This document shows positions 6,606 through 13,298 of a DNA stretch of 13,375 bases, piece by piece. The stretch is from Alphaproteobacteria bacterium (GTDB lineage Bacteria > Pseudomonadota > Alphaproteobacteria > Sphingomonadales > Sphingomonadaceae), in the NCBI GenBank assembly GCA_028293055.1, contig JAQGLD010000051.1, forward strand, positions 1 through 13,375, read 5' to 3'. Within the stretch, counting starts at the first letter, position 1. Every line of letters begins with the position of its first letter. Under the pieces are notes generated by a model. It made no database searches. It was not told where the DNA came from and saw only the letters and a list, made by a program, of their open reading frames with translations. Position numbers and translations under genes: made by a program.

Positions 6606-8634
6606 GCGCGGGGCGGAACGACTGGTCCTCGCCGGTCCATTCCTCGCCGCGCCCCTGGGCTTCGAGGCGGCGGCGGATAATCGCTTCCGGCATCGGCCGT
6701 CCGACGAAGAATCCCTGCGCCATGGTGCAGCGGGCGCCGGTGACATAGCCGAGCTGCGTCTCGGTCTCGATGCCTTCGGCGACGATGTCCATGTCGAGCT
6801 CCGCTGCAAGGCCGACGAGCGCGTGGATGATCGCCCGGGCCTCGCGGCTGCGGGTCACATCGGCGATGAAGCTGGTATCGATCTTGATCTTGTCGAACCG
6901 GTATTTCTTCAAATAGGTCAATGACGAATAGCCGGTCCCGAAGTCGTCGATCGACAGCTTCAGGCCGATCTTCTGGAATTCGCGGATCAGCGTGTTGGAC
7001 TGGGCATTCTCCTCGAGCAATACGCTCTCGGTGATCTCGAGCTCGAGGCGCCTGGCCTGCAGGCCCGAAGTGTAGAGCGCCGACAGGATCATGTGCGACA
7101 GATGCAGGTCCTTGAGCAAAGCCGGCGACATGTTGACTGCGACACCGACATCGTCCGGCCATTTGGCGGCGGCGGTGCAGGCCTGGCTCAGCACCCAATG
7201 GCTGATCGGAGTGATCAGACCGGTGCTTTCGGCAAGCGGAATGAAGCGCGCCGGGCTGACCATGCCGAGCTCGGGATGGTGCCAGCGCAGCAGCGCCTCG
7301 CACGACCGGATCTTGCCGGTGCGAAGGTCGAGGATCGGCTGATAATAGACTTCCAGCTCCTCGCGCTCGACCGCGACGCGAAGCGCTGCCTCGAGCTTGC
7401 GAAGCTCCAGGAACTCCTCCTCCATCGCCGGCAGGAACGGGCAGAAGTCGTTCCGGCCGTTCGACTTGGCGTGATAGAGCGCCATGTCGGCATGCTGCAG
7501 GATGGTGTCGCTGTCGGCGCCGTCGCGCGGCGCGACGGCGACGCCGATCGAGCCGGTGACCTGGATCGCCGCGCCGTCTATGTCCATCGGCACGATCACG
7601 GCGCGCATCACTTCGCGAGCCATATCCTCCGCGAAGCCCTCGCGCCCGCCGCGGCAGAGCAGAACGAATTCGTCGCCGCCGAAGCGAGCGACCGAGCCGC
7701 GGCCGTCGACGATCGAGCTCAGCTGACGGGCGACGGTGCACAGCACCCGGTCGCCGGTCGGATGGCCGAGCGAATCGTTGATCTCCTTGAACTTGTCGAG
7801 GTCGAGCCAGAGCACTGCGAGCTGCTCGTCCTGCTCGCCGATCGTTTCGAGCTCGTTCTGCAGCCGTTCCTGGAAGGCGGCGCGATTTTCGAGCCCGGTC
7901 ATCGAATCGTAGCGGGCAAGCCGTTCGAACCGGGCGGTTAGCCGTTTCTGCTCCTGGGTCGCCGACATCGCCTTGAGCACCGCGGAATAGGTCTGCAGGG
8001 TAATGTCGACCATTCCGATGACGAAGACGCAAGTCACTCCGCCGAGCACCCAGCGCAACGGTTCGGCGCTGAGGAACAGACCGAGGGCGACAGGCGCCGC
8101 CGCAAGTGCGAGCTGGCCGATCGCAATCACCGGCCGGCCGGCATTCCGGCCGCAGATTCCTGCAGCGTAGCCGATCGTGAGCACCCCGGCGAGCATGTGA
8201 TAGAGCGCATTGTCGGAGCGGACCAGGGTGAGGAAGGTCATCATCCCCAGCAAAAGGGCATAGACCCAGGCGCCGATCTCGTAGACCGTCTCGGATCGAG
8301 CGCTTTCGGTGCTGTCGTCGCCGCGCGATCTCTTGTGATAGAAGACGGCATGGCCGACGCGAAGCGCTCCGGTCATTCCGATCGCGATCGCGATCGAGGC
8401 GATCCACGGATCGTGGCTCGAAAGGGCGATGGCGGTGCTGCACGCCGATCCGGCGATCGCGCCCATGCCGAGCGACGTCGAGGACACGAACAAGGTCTCG
8501 ACCAGCGAACGGCGGACTTCGTCCGCCACCCTCCGGTCGGTCTTGCCGATCTCTCGCAGCTTGGCGACGATGCTGGTCACATATTCTCCGGCCGGGCGAA
8601 GGTCCTTAATGGATGAAACTTCTTTATCTTGCAT
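6586..8634 (-). CDS. Membrane-bound GGDEF-EAL protein (cyclic di-GMP turnover)
   Basis: 682-residue inner-membrane protein. Six likely transmembrane helices lie at about residues 44-71, 77-99, 117-138, 144-163, 168-188 and 194-220. A GGDEF domain follows (about 240-400, signature RFGGDEF with GGDEF at 319-323), then an EAL domain (about 410-660). The GGDEF motif is intact, but the position of the RxxD inhibitory site reads DGRG, so product inhibition at that site is probably absent. The EAL domain keeps EALLRW (446-451), N501, E533/E536, DDFGTGYSSL (563-572), the lysines of FDKIKID and E620 of VAEGIE, so phosphodiesterase activity is expected. The ATG at 8634 lacks a Shine-Dalgarno sequence; an in-frame GTG at 8580 has GGAG 5 nt upstream and may be the real start. 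Its 3' end overlaps that of the rpfF-like gene. Confidence 0.93.
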   Translation of the reverse strand: MQDKEVSSIKDLRPAGEYVTSIVAKLREIGKTDRRVADEVRRSLVETLFVSSTSLGMGAIAGSACSTAIALSSHDPWIASIAIAIGMTGALRVGHAVFYHKRSRGDDSTESARSETVYEIGAWVYALLLGMMTFLTLVRSDNALYHMLAGVLTIGYAAGICGRNAGRPVIAIGQLALAAAPVALGLFLSAEPLRWVLGGVTCVFVIGMVDITLQTYSAVLKAMSATQEQKRLTARFERLARYDSMTGLENRAAFQERLQNELETIGEQDEQLAVLWLDLDKFKEINDSLGHPTGDRVLCTVARQLSSIVDGRGSVARFGGDEFVLLCRGGREGFAEDMAREVMRAVIVPMDIDGAAIQVTGSIGVAVAPRDGADSDTILQHADMALYHAKSNGRNDFCPFLPAMEEEFLELRKLEAALRVAVEREELEVYYQPILDLRTGKIRSCEALLRWHHPELGMVSPARFIPLAESTGLITPISHWVLSQACTAAAKWPDDVGVAVNMSPALLKDLHLSHMILSALYTSGLQARRLELEITESVLLEENAQSNTLIREFQKIGLKLSIDDFGTGYSSLTYLKKYRFDKIKIDTSFIADVTRSREARAIIHALVGLAAELDMDIVAEGIETETQLGYVTGARCTMAQGFFVGRPMPEAIIRRRLEAQGRGEEWTGEDQSFRPALRRLQA

Positions 8635-8696
8635 TAAGGCTGCTGAGGGAGGGATCCGGCAACCATTTATGAAGCTTTGCCTGTCATCACCGGCCT

Positions 8697-8888
8697 ATGC
8701 ACATCCGCCCCGCCACCGACTCGACGGCATGCCGTCAGCTCTATCTGGTCCTGCGCAACGAGGATGGCAGCGCCTGGACGCTGCGTTTCTCGGCCGGGGT
8801 CGAGCGGTTCATCGGTATCTACCCGCGGCTCGAAAGCCTCGACTGCGGCGCGCCCTTGCTGGCATTCCGCGAAATCGACCCGGCCTGA
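8697..8888 (+). CDS. Small protein of unknown function (63 aa)
   Basis: A 63-residue reading frame between divergent and collinear genes. I do not recognise the family. The protein is mixed in composition, with no signal peptide or membrane helix and two cysteines (C12, C50). The middle segment QLYLVLRNEDGSAWTLRFSAG suggests beta-strands. Codon third positions are GC-rich like the neighbours, which supports real coding. The ATG has no Shine-Dalgarno sequence; an in-frame stop at 8670-8672 limits upstream extension, so a leaderless or weakly translated mRNA is possible. It is 36 bp before the HAD gene. Longer frames on the opposite strand here are shadows. Confidence 0.5.
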   Translation: MHIRPATDSTACRQLYLVLRNEDGSAWTLRFSAGVERFIGIYPRLESLDCGAPLLAFREIDPA

Positions 8889-8924
8889 CGCAACGCACGA
8901 GCGTCCCGGCCGTTGACCGGGTCG

Positions 8925-9629
8925 ATGAACAATCATTCCAGCCCCTCGGGCCGCGCGATCGCGCGCGCCGCGCTCTTCGATGTCGACGGCACCCTGGTCG
9001 ACAATAACGACCTCCATGTCGAAGCCTGGCAGCGAAGCTTCCGCCATTTCGGCTTCGCCATCGGGCCGGAGCGTATCCGGCCGCAGGTCGGCAAGGGCGG
9101 CGACAATCTGCTTCCGGCCTTGATCCCCGAAGCATCGGAAGCCGACCGCAAGACTATCGAGCAATGGCGCTCGGCCCTTTTCAAGAGCGACTATATGGAG
9201 CGCGCCCGGCCTTTCCCCGGTGTTCGCGAGCTGTTCGAGCGGCTGATCGAGGAAGGGGTCAGGATCGTGCTCGCATCCTCCTCGAGCGCCGAGGAGGTTG
9301 AATTCAATATCGGCCTGATCGGCTGCGAGGATCTGATCCACGCCTGGACCTCGCGCGACGATGTCGCCCATTCCAAGCCCTGCCCCGACATCTTCGAAGT
9401 TGCGCTCGGCAAGGTCTCGCCCCTGGTGGCAGACGAAGCGATCGTGATCGGCGACACGCCCTGGGACATCGAGGCCGCCGGACGAAGCGGGCTGCGCGCG
9501 ATCGGCTTCCGGTCGGGCGGCTTCGACGATTCCGAGCTCGCCGGCGCGTGCGCGCTCTATGACGGGCCGCGAGACCTGCTCGCCAGCTTCGACGATTCCG
9601 TCTTTGCCCGGCATGCCGCAACCGTCTGA
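8925..9629 (+). CDS. HAD-family hydrolase (phosphoglycolate phosphatase-like)
   Basis: 234-residue cytoplasmic HAD phosphatase with all four motifs. Motif I is FDVDGTLVD (nucleophile D19, acid/base D21), motif II VLASSS (S118), motif III K151 in HSKPCPDIF and motif IV VIGDTPWDIEAA (D177, D181). The helical cap between about residues 25 and 95 places it in subfamily I, with phosphoglycolate phosphatase and beta-phosphoglucomutase-like enzymes. The substrate cannot be read from sequence; the cap motifs do not single one out. I chose the ATG at 8925; a TTG at 8913 in frame would add four residues. No strong Shine-Dalgarno sequence is visible at either. The 3' end overlaps the PAP2 gene by 17 bp, suggesting co-transcription and possibly translational coupling. 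Confidence 0.88.
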   Translation: MNNHSSPSGRAIARAALFDVDGTLVDNNDLHVEAWQRSFRHFGFAIGPERIRPQVGKGGDNLLPALIPEASEADRKTIEQWRSALFKSDYMERARPFPGVRELFERLIEEGVRIVLASSSSAEEVEFNIGLIGCEDLIHAWTSRDDVAHSKPCPDIFEVALGKVSPLVADEAIVIGDTPWDIEAAGRSGLRAIGFRSGGFDDSELAGACALYDGPRDLLASFDDSVFARHAATV

Positions 9630-10197
9630 CGCGGCGCGGGCCGTCCTCAAGACCGACCGCAAGGCCGCGGAGGCGGCGCTTCCGCACGAGCACAGCCTGC
9701 CGGTCAGATTGCTCGACCAGGTCGCCGATCTCGCCGACCAGCCGCCGCTGCGCGTGCTGTGCGCCTCCCTGATCGTCGGCGGACTGATCGGCGGCGACCG
9801 TAAGCTTGCCCGCACCGGGCTCAAGATGCTGGCCGCCCATACGCTGGCGACCCTCGCCAAGGATTTCGTCAAGGAGCGGGTGGACCGCACCAGGCCGCGC
9901 TCCTCGCACAAGGACGGCAAGGATCATCGACCCCGCCCGGGCGACAACCATGCCAAGGAAGAGACCAGCTTCCCGTCCGGCCACAGCGCTGGTGCGGCCT
10001 CGGTCGCAGCGGCCTTTGCCCGCGAATATCCGGCGCTCAGGATTCCGGCCTATGCCGGGGCGGGATTGTTCGCCCTCGCCCAGATTCCGCGCTGTGCCCA
10101 TTACCCTTCCGATGTCGGAGCGGGCCTCGCCATCGGACTGGTCTCGGAAGCGGTCAGCGACTTCGCCATCCGCCTGGCAGCACCCGACGAGGAATAG
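9613..10197 (+). CDS. PAP2-family phosphatase
   Basis: 194-residue protein of the type 2 phosphatidic acid phosphatase superfamily, which removes phosphate from lipid or other phosphomonoesters via a phospho-histidine intermediate. Motif 1 is K87-x6-R94-P95 (KERVDRTRP), motif 2 PSGH at 121-124 (FPSGHSAG) and motif 3 HYPSD with nucleophile H163 and D167. The usual motif 3 arginine, six residues before that histidine, is Q157 here; R160 lies three residues before it. Weak hydrophobic stretches occur near 49-61, 146-156 and 168-180, so it may be membrane-associated. A soluble loop rich in K, R and D (about 98-116) lies between motifs 1 and 2. I chose the ATG at 9613, overlapping the HAD gene; an earlier start would add unconserved residues. 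It is convergent with rpoN, 36 bp away. Confidence 0.85.
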   Translation: MPQPSDAARAVLKTDRKAAEAALPHEHSLPVRLLDQVADLADQPPLRVLCASLIVGGLIGGDRKLARTGLKMLAAHTLATLAKDFVKERVDRTRPRSSHKDGKDHRPRPGDNHAKEETSFPSGHSAGAASVAAAFAREYPALRIPAYAGAGLFALAQIPRCAHYPSDVGAGLAIGLVSEAVSDFAIRLAAPDEE

Positions 10198-10233
10198 CAG
10201 AGATGCCGGGCTTTTCGCTGGAAAGGTTCGAGC

Positions 10234-11736
10234 TCAGGCCGCTCTCGACCCGATCGCCTTCTGCCGCCGGCGTTGGACCGACGAGCCGATTCCGACCGCC
10301 TCGCGATATTTGGCGACGGTGCGGCGGGCGATGTCGAAGCCCTTGGCGCGGAGCAGCTCGACCAGCTGGTCGTCGGACAGGATCGCATTCGCCGCCTCGG
10401 CGGCGATCAGCGCCTTGATGTGGCTCTTAACCGCCTCGGCAGAGACCGCGTCGCCGCCGTCATTGCTCTGGATTGCGCTGGTGAAGAAATATTTGAGTTC
10501 GAACAGGCCGCGATCGCACGACAGATATTTGTTCGAGGTGACCCTGCTGACGGTCGATTCATGCATTCCGATCGCTTCGGCGACGGCGCGCAGGGTGAGC
10601 GGGCGGAGATGCTCGACGCCGCTGCGAAAGAACCCGTCCTGCTGCTTGACGATCTCGCTTGCGACCTTGACGATCGTCCGGGCGCGCTGGTCGAGCGCCT
10701 TGACCAGCCAGTTGGCGCTGGCCAGGCATTCGGACAGCCAGGCCTTGGACTGACGGTCCTGCGGGCCCTGGGAAAGCTCGGTATAATAAGAACGATTGAC
10801 GAGCAGGCGCGGCAGGGTCGCGCTGTTGAGCTCGATCGCCCAGCCATTGACCCGCCGGGCGACGAATACGTCGGGAACGACCGATTCGACCCGCTCGCCC
10901 TGGGCGAAGCGGCATCCCGGCTTGGGATCGTAGGCGCGCAGCTCGCGGATCATGTCGCCGAGATCCTCCTCGTCGACCCCGCAAATCCGCCTCAGCGCGG
11001 CGAGATTGCCCTTGGCGAGGTAATCGAGATTGTCGATCAGCCGCGCCATCGCCGGATCGTAGCGATCCGCTTCCCTCGCCTGGATGGCGAGGCATTCGGA
11101 GAGGTTTCGAGCGGCCACCCCCGACGGGTCGAAGGTCTGGACGATCGCGAGCACCCGCTCGACCTCGCTAAGCGCGACCCCGAGCCGCCGGGCGATGTCG
11201 AGCGTCGGGGCCAGGAAATAGCCGGTCTCCTCGATCTGCTCGATGATCTGGGTTGCGATGACGAAATCGGCGCCGCCGAGCCGCTCGCCGGCCTGCGCGA
11301 TGAGATGCTCGTGGAGCGAGAGACCTGCCGAGGCGAAGGCATCGAAATCGGGCCCCTCGCCCTCGCCGCCGCTTCGGACTCCGTCCACGCCGAGGCCGCC
11401 GTCGAGGCCGCGGTCGGCGGCGCTGTCCTGATGGAGATTCTCGTCGTTGATATCCACGTCCAGCGGCGCATCGGCTCCTTCGTAGCCAACGAGCGAGTCG
11501 ACCGCTTCCGGCTCGCTGCGTTCCTCCGGCGGGGCGGCGATGTCGGCCTCGCCGGCCTCGCCGCCGCCCTCATCGCCCCCGCCGCTCTCGAGCAGCGGGT
11601 TCTTGTCGATTTCCTCGGCGATGAAGCTCTCGATCTCGAGATTGGACAAAGCCAGCAGCCGAATCGCCTGCTGGAGCTGCGGGGTCATCACCAGCGACTG
11701 GCTCTGCCTGAGATCGAGGCGAGGCCCGAGCGACAT
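10234..11736 (-). CDS. rpoN: RNA polymerase sigma-54 factor
   Basis: 500-residue sigma-54, which directs RNA polymerase to -24/-12 promoters activated by AAA+ enhancer-binding proteins. Region I is the glutamine-rich start (LRQSQSLVMTPQLQQAIRLL, residues 9-28) ending in EEIDKNPLLE. Region II (about 51-135) is acidic and glycine-rich. The core-binding domain follows, with FDPSGVAARNLSECL at 202-216. A helix-turn-helix lies near 384-403 (VAEAIGMHESTVSRVTSNK), and the RpoN box ARRTVAKYRE is at 470-479, intact. The start is fixed by the conserved N-terminus, though its Shine-Dalgarno sequence is weak (GGA about 10 nt upstream). It is the last gene of the lptC-lptA-lptB-rpoN series. The hpf/ptsN genes that often follow rpoN are not downstream; a convergent PAP2 gene is. 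Confidence 0.97.
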   Translation of the reverse strand: MSLGPRLDLRQSQSLVMTPQLQQAIRLLALSNLEIESFIAEEIDKNPLLESGGGDEGGGEAGEADIAAPPEERSEPEAVDSLVGYEGADAPLDVDINDENLHQDSAADRGLDGGLGVDGVRSGGEGEGPDFDAFASAGLSLHEHLIAQAGERLGGADFVIATQIIEQIEETGYFLAPTLDIARRLGVALSEVERVLAIVQTFDPSGVAARNLSECLAIQAREADRYDPAMARLIDNLDYLAKGNLAALRRICGVDEEDLGDMIRELRAYDPKPGCRFAQGERVESVVPDVFVARRVNGWAIELNSATLPRLLVNRSYYTELSQGPQDRQSKAWLSECLASANWLVKALDQRARTIVKVASEIVKQQDGFFRSGVEHLRPLTLRAVAEAIGMHESTVSRVTSNKYLSCDRGLFELKYFFTSAIQSNDGGDAVSAEAVKSHIKALIAAEAANAILSDDQLVELLRAKGFDIARRTVAKYREAVGIGSSVQRRRQKAIGSRAA

Positions 11737-11748
11737 GATGGGCTATTC

Positions 11749-11831
11749 CGTCATCCCCGCGAAGGCGGGGATCCAGACTGACATGCTCCAGTGCCCGGCG
11801 TCCCTGGATTCCCGCGTTCGCAGGAATGACG
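11749..11831. repeat. REP-like double palindrome between lptB and rpoN
   Basis: Two palindromic units face each other. The left has a perfect 8-bp stem (11753-11760 with 11765-11772, loop GAAG). The right is imperfect (ATTCC-C-GCG, TT, CGC-A-GGAAT, 11808-11827). The outer ends, CGTCAT at 11749-11754 and ATGACG at 11826-11831, together with the CTGGAT/ATCCAG stretches, make the two units inverted copies of one another. The wording (TCATCCCCGC...GCGGGGAT, then CTGGATTCCCGCG) is the dispersed intergenic repeat common in many proteobacteria. It fills most of the 121-bp lptB-rpoN gap. In the mRNA it could act as a stabilising or attenuating structure. Confidence 0.8.
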
Positions 11832-11857
11832 AAAAGGAGGGAACATACGTGCGCATT

Positions 11858-12637
11858 TCAAAGCTCGAAGCTTTCGCCGAGATAGAGGCGGCGCACATTC
11901 GGGTCGGCGACGAGTGCCTCGGGGCTGCCGGCGAACAGGACCTGGCCATCGTAGATGATGCAGGCGCGGTCGACGATGTCGAGCGTCTCGCGGACATTAT
12001 GGTCGGTGATCAGCACTCCGATGTCGCGGTTCTTGAGCTCGATGACGAGGTCGCGAATGTCCGAGATCGAGATCGGGTCGATGCCAGCGAACGGCTCGTC
12101 GAGCAGCATGATCGACGGGTTCGCGGCGAGCGCTCGGGCGATCTCGCAGCGCCTGCGCTCGCCGCCGGAGAGCGCCATGGCCGGAGCGTCCCGCAAATGG
12201 CCGATATGAAATTCGCCGAGCAGTTGCTCGAGCCGTGCGCGCCTCACCTTGCGATCGGGTTCGGCGACCTCCAGCACGGCCATGATGTTCTGGCTGACGG
12301 TGAGGCCACGGAAGATCGATGTCTCCTGGGGCAGATAGCCGAGGCCGAGCACCGCCCGGCGATACATGGGCAGGCCGGTAATGTCCTCGCCGTCGAGCAG
12401 GATTCTGCCGCTGTCGGGCTTCACCAGCCCCATCACCGAATAGAAGCAGGTGGTCTTTCCGGCGCCGTTCGGGCCGAGCAGCCCGACCACCTCGCCGCGC
12501 TCGACATGGAGCGAGACATCGCGAAGCACGGTCTTGCGGTCGTAGGACTTGGCGATCGACACCACCGAAAGCCCGCGATCGAGGGCCTCGAGCGGGTCGG
12601 CGGCTTCCGGCCGGTGGAGTATAGCGCTGTCGTTCAT
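11858..12637 (-). CDS. lptB: LPS export ABC transporter ATP-binding protein
   Basis: 259-residue ATPase that powers extraction of lipopolysaccharide from the inner membrane as part of LptB2FG. The Walker A motif is GPNGAGKT (55-62), the Q-loop has Q104, the ABC signature is LSGGE (156-160), Walker B is IMLLDEP with catalytic E181, and the H-loop is H213 (TDHN). GLLGPNGAGKTTCFY, DITGLPMYRRAVLGLGYLPQE and LLDEPFAGIDPISISDI are typical of LptB rather than of amino-acid transporter ATPases. An N-terminal extension of about 20 residues compared with E. coli LptB precedes the first strand; no closer internal Met is available. It lies 112 bp after lptA and 121 bp before rpoN. Membrane partners LptF and LptG are not in the window. 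Confidence 0.97.
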   Translation of the reverse strand: MNDSAILHRPEAADPLEALDRGLSVVSIAKSYDRKTVLRDVSLHVERGEVVGLLGPNGAGKTTCFYSVMGLVKPDSGRILLDGEDITGLPMYRRAVLGLGYLPQETSIFRGLTVSQNIMAVLEVAEPDRKVRRARLEQLLGEFHIGHLRDAPAMALSGGERRRCEIARALAANPSIMLLDEPFAGIDPISISDIRDLVIELKNRDIGVLITDHNVRETLDIVDRACIIYDGQVLFAGSPEALVADPNVRRLYLGESFEL

Positions 12638-12705
12638 GCCGGCCCGGGCTTAGGCGAACCCGCCCCGCGCCTCAACTGGCAAGCTTCGTGCTTGACGACG
12701 AATAT

Positions 12706-12740
12706 CGCCTGAAAGGCGCCCGGCCGAGGTGAAGGCCGGG
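12706..12740 (-). other. Tandem stem-loops between lptA and lptB
   Basis: In the minus-strand transcript, CCCGGCC-(8 nt)-GGCCGGG is followed with no gap by CGCCT-TTC-AGGCG. Both stems are perfect (7 and 5 bp) and begin 9 nt after the lptA stop codon. There is no T-run afterwards, so complete intrinsic termination is unlikely. Partial termination, RNA processing or protection of the lptA 3' end would fit. Confidence 0.45.
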
Positions 12741-12749
12741 AGGGCGATG

Positions 12750-13298
12750 TCAGCTCTTCTTCTGGGGAACCGTGAACGTGCCGGTGACCCGGCCGCCCGA
12801 GCTGTTCGTGCCCGGGGCCCCGCCGCCGTCCATTACCGCATGGCCGCTGTCGAGGTCGATGGTCAGGCGGGCGCCATTGACCTTGGAATCGCCGCGGGTG
12901 AGCGTGACCGCTCCGATCAGGGTAACGATCTTCTTTTGCAGATCGTAGATTCCGAACTGGCCGACTGCGCGCTCGGTCGGGCTGGTAACGGTCACTCCGC
13001 CGCTCGCGTCGAGCCGCTCGATCTGGACCTTGCCGGCGGTGCTGTTGCCTTTCTTGTCGCGGGCATAAGCGACGGTGAGGCGCGCCGAGGTCATCGTCAT
13101 CTCGGCCTGCTTGACGACGACATTGCCGACGAAGACGGCGCGGTCGGCGCGATCCTGGACCTCGATCCGGTCGGCGGCGACATCGACCGGTGCATTGCTG
13201 TTATGGCCCTTGAGCGCGGACGTCTGGGCCAGCACCGGAGCGATGCCGGCGCAGGCCAGTGCGGCCACGAGGACGGAAAGGAATCGGCGCTGCATCAT
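12750..13298 (-). CDS. lptA: LptA, periplasmic lipopolysaccharide transport protein
   Basis: 182-residue periplasmic bridge protein that polymerises between LptC and LptD to carry lipopolysaccharide to the outer membrane. A signal peptide covers residues 1-24 (MMQRRF, hydrophobic core LSVLVAALACAGIAPVLA, cleavage before Q25). The mature part is an OstA/LptA beta-jellyroll: VDVAADRIEVQDRADRAVFVGNVVVKQAEMTMTSARLTV (38-76), then the strands around VTVTSPTERAVGQFGIYDLQKKIVTLIG and VTLTRGDSKVNGARLTIDL. The C-terminal tail is glycine/serine-rich and short. The start ATG at 13298 overlaps the lptC stop (ATGA), which suggests translational coupling; a second ATG follows directly at 13295. Confidence 0.95.
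   Translation of the reverse strand: MMQRRFLSVLVAALACAGIAPVLAQTSALKGHNSNAPVDVAADRIEVQDRADRAVFVGNVVVKQAEMTMTSARLTVAYARDKKGNSTAGKVQIERLDASGGVTVTSPTERAVGQFGIYDLQKKIVTLIGAVTLTRGDSKVNGARLTIDLDSGHAVMDGGGAPGTNSSGGRVTGTFTVPQKKS

Noticed and set aside
6452..8443. Long open frame (663 codons) on the minus strand
   Set aside because: It is a second frame of the GGDEF-EAL region, extremely arginine-rich and without motifs.
8667..9920. Long open frame (417 codons) on the minus strand
   Set aside because: It lies opposite the HAD and PAP2 genes, both of which have full catalytic motifs; its translation has no domain signature.
10273..11781. Long open frame (502 codons) on the plus strand
   Set aside because: It is antisense to rpoN and extends across the REP-like repeat; composition and lack of motifs mark it as a shadow.
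11749..11831. CRISPR array or insertion sequence
   Set aside because: There are only two inverted units with no regular spacers and no transposase; a dispersed REP-like element explains it better.
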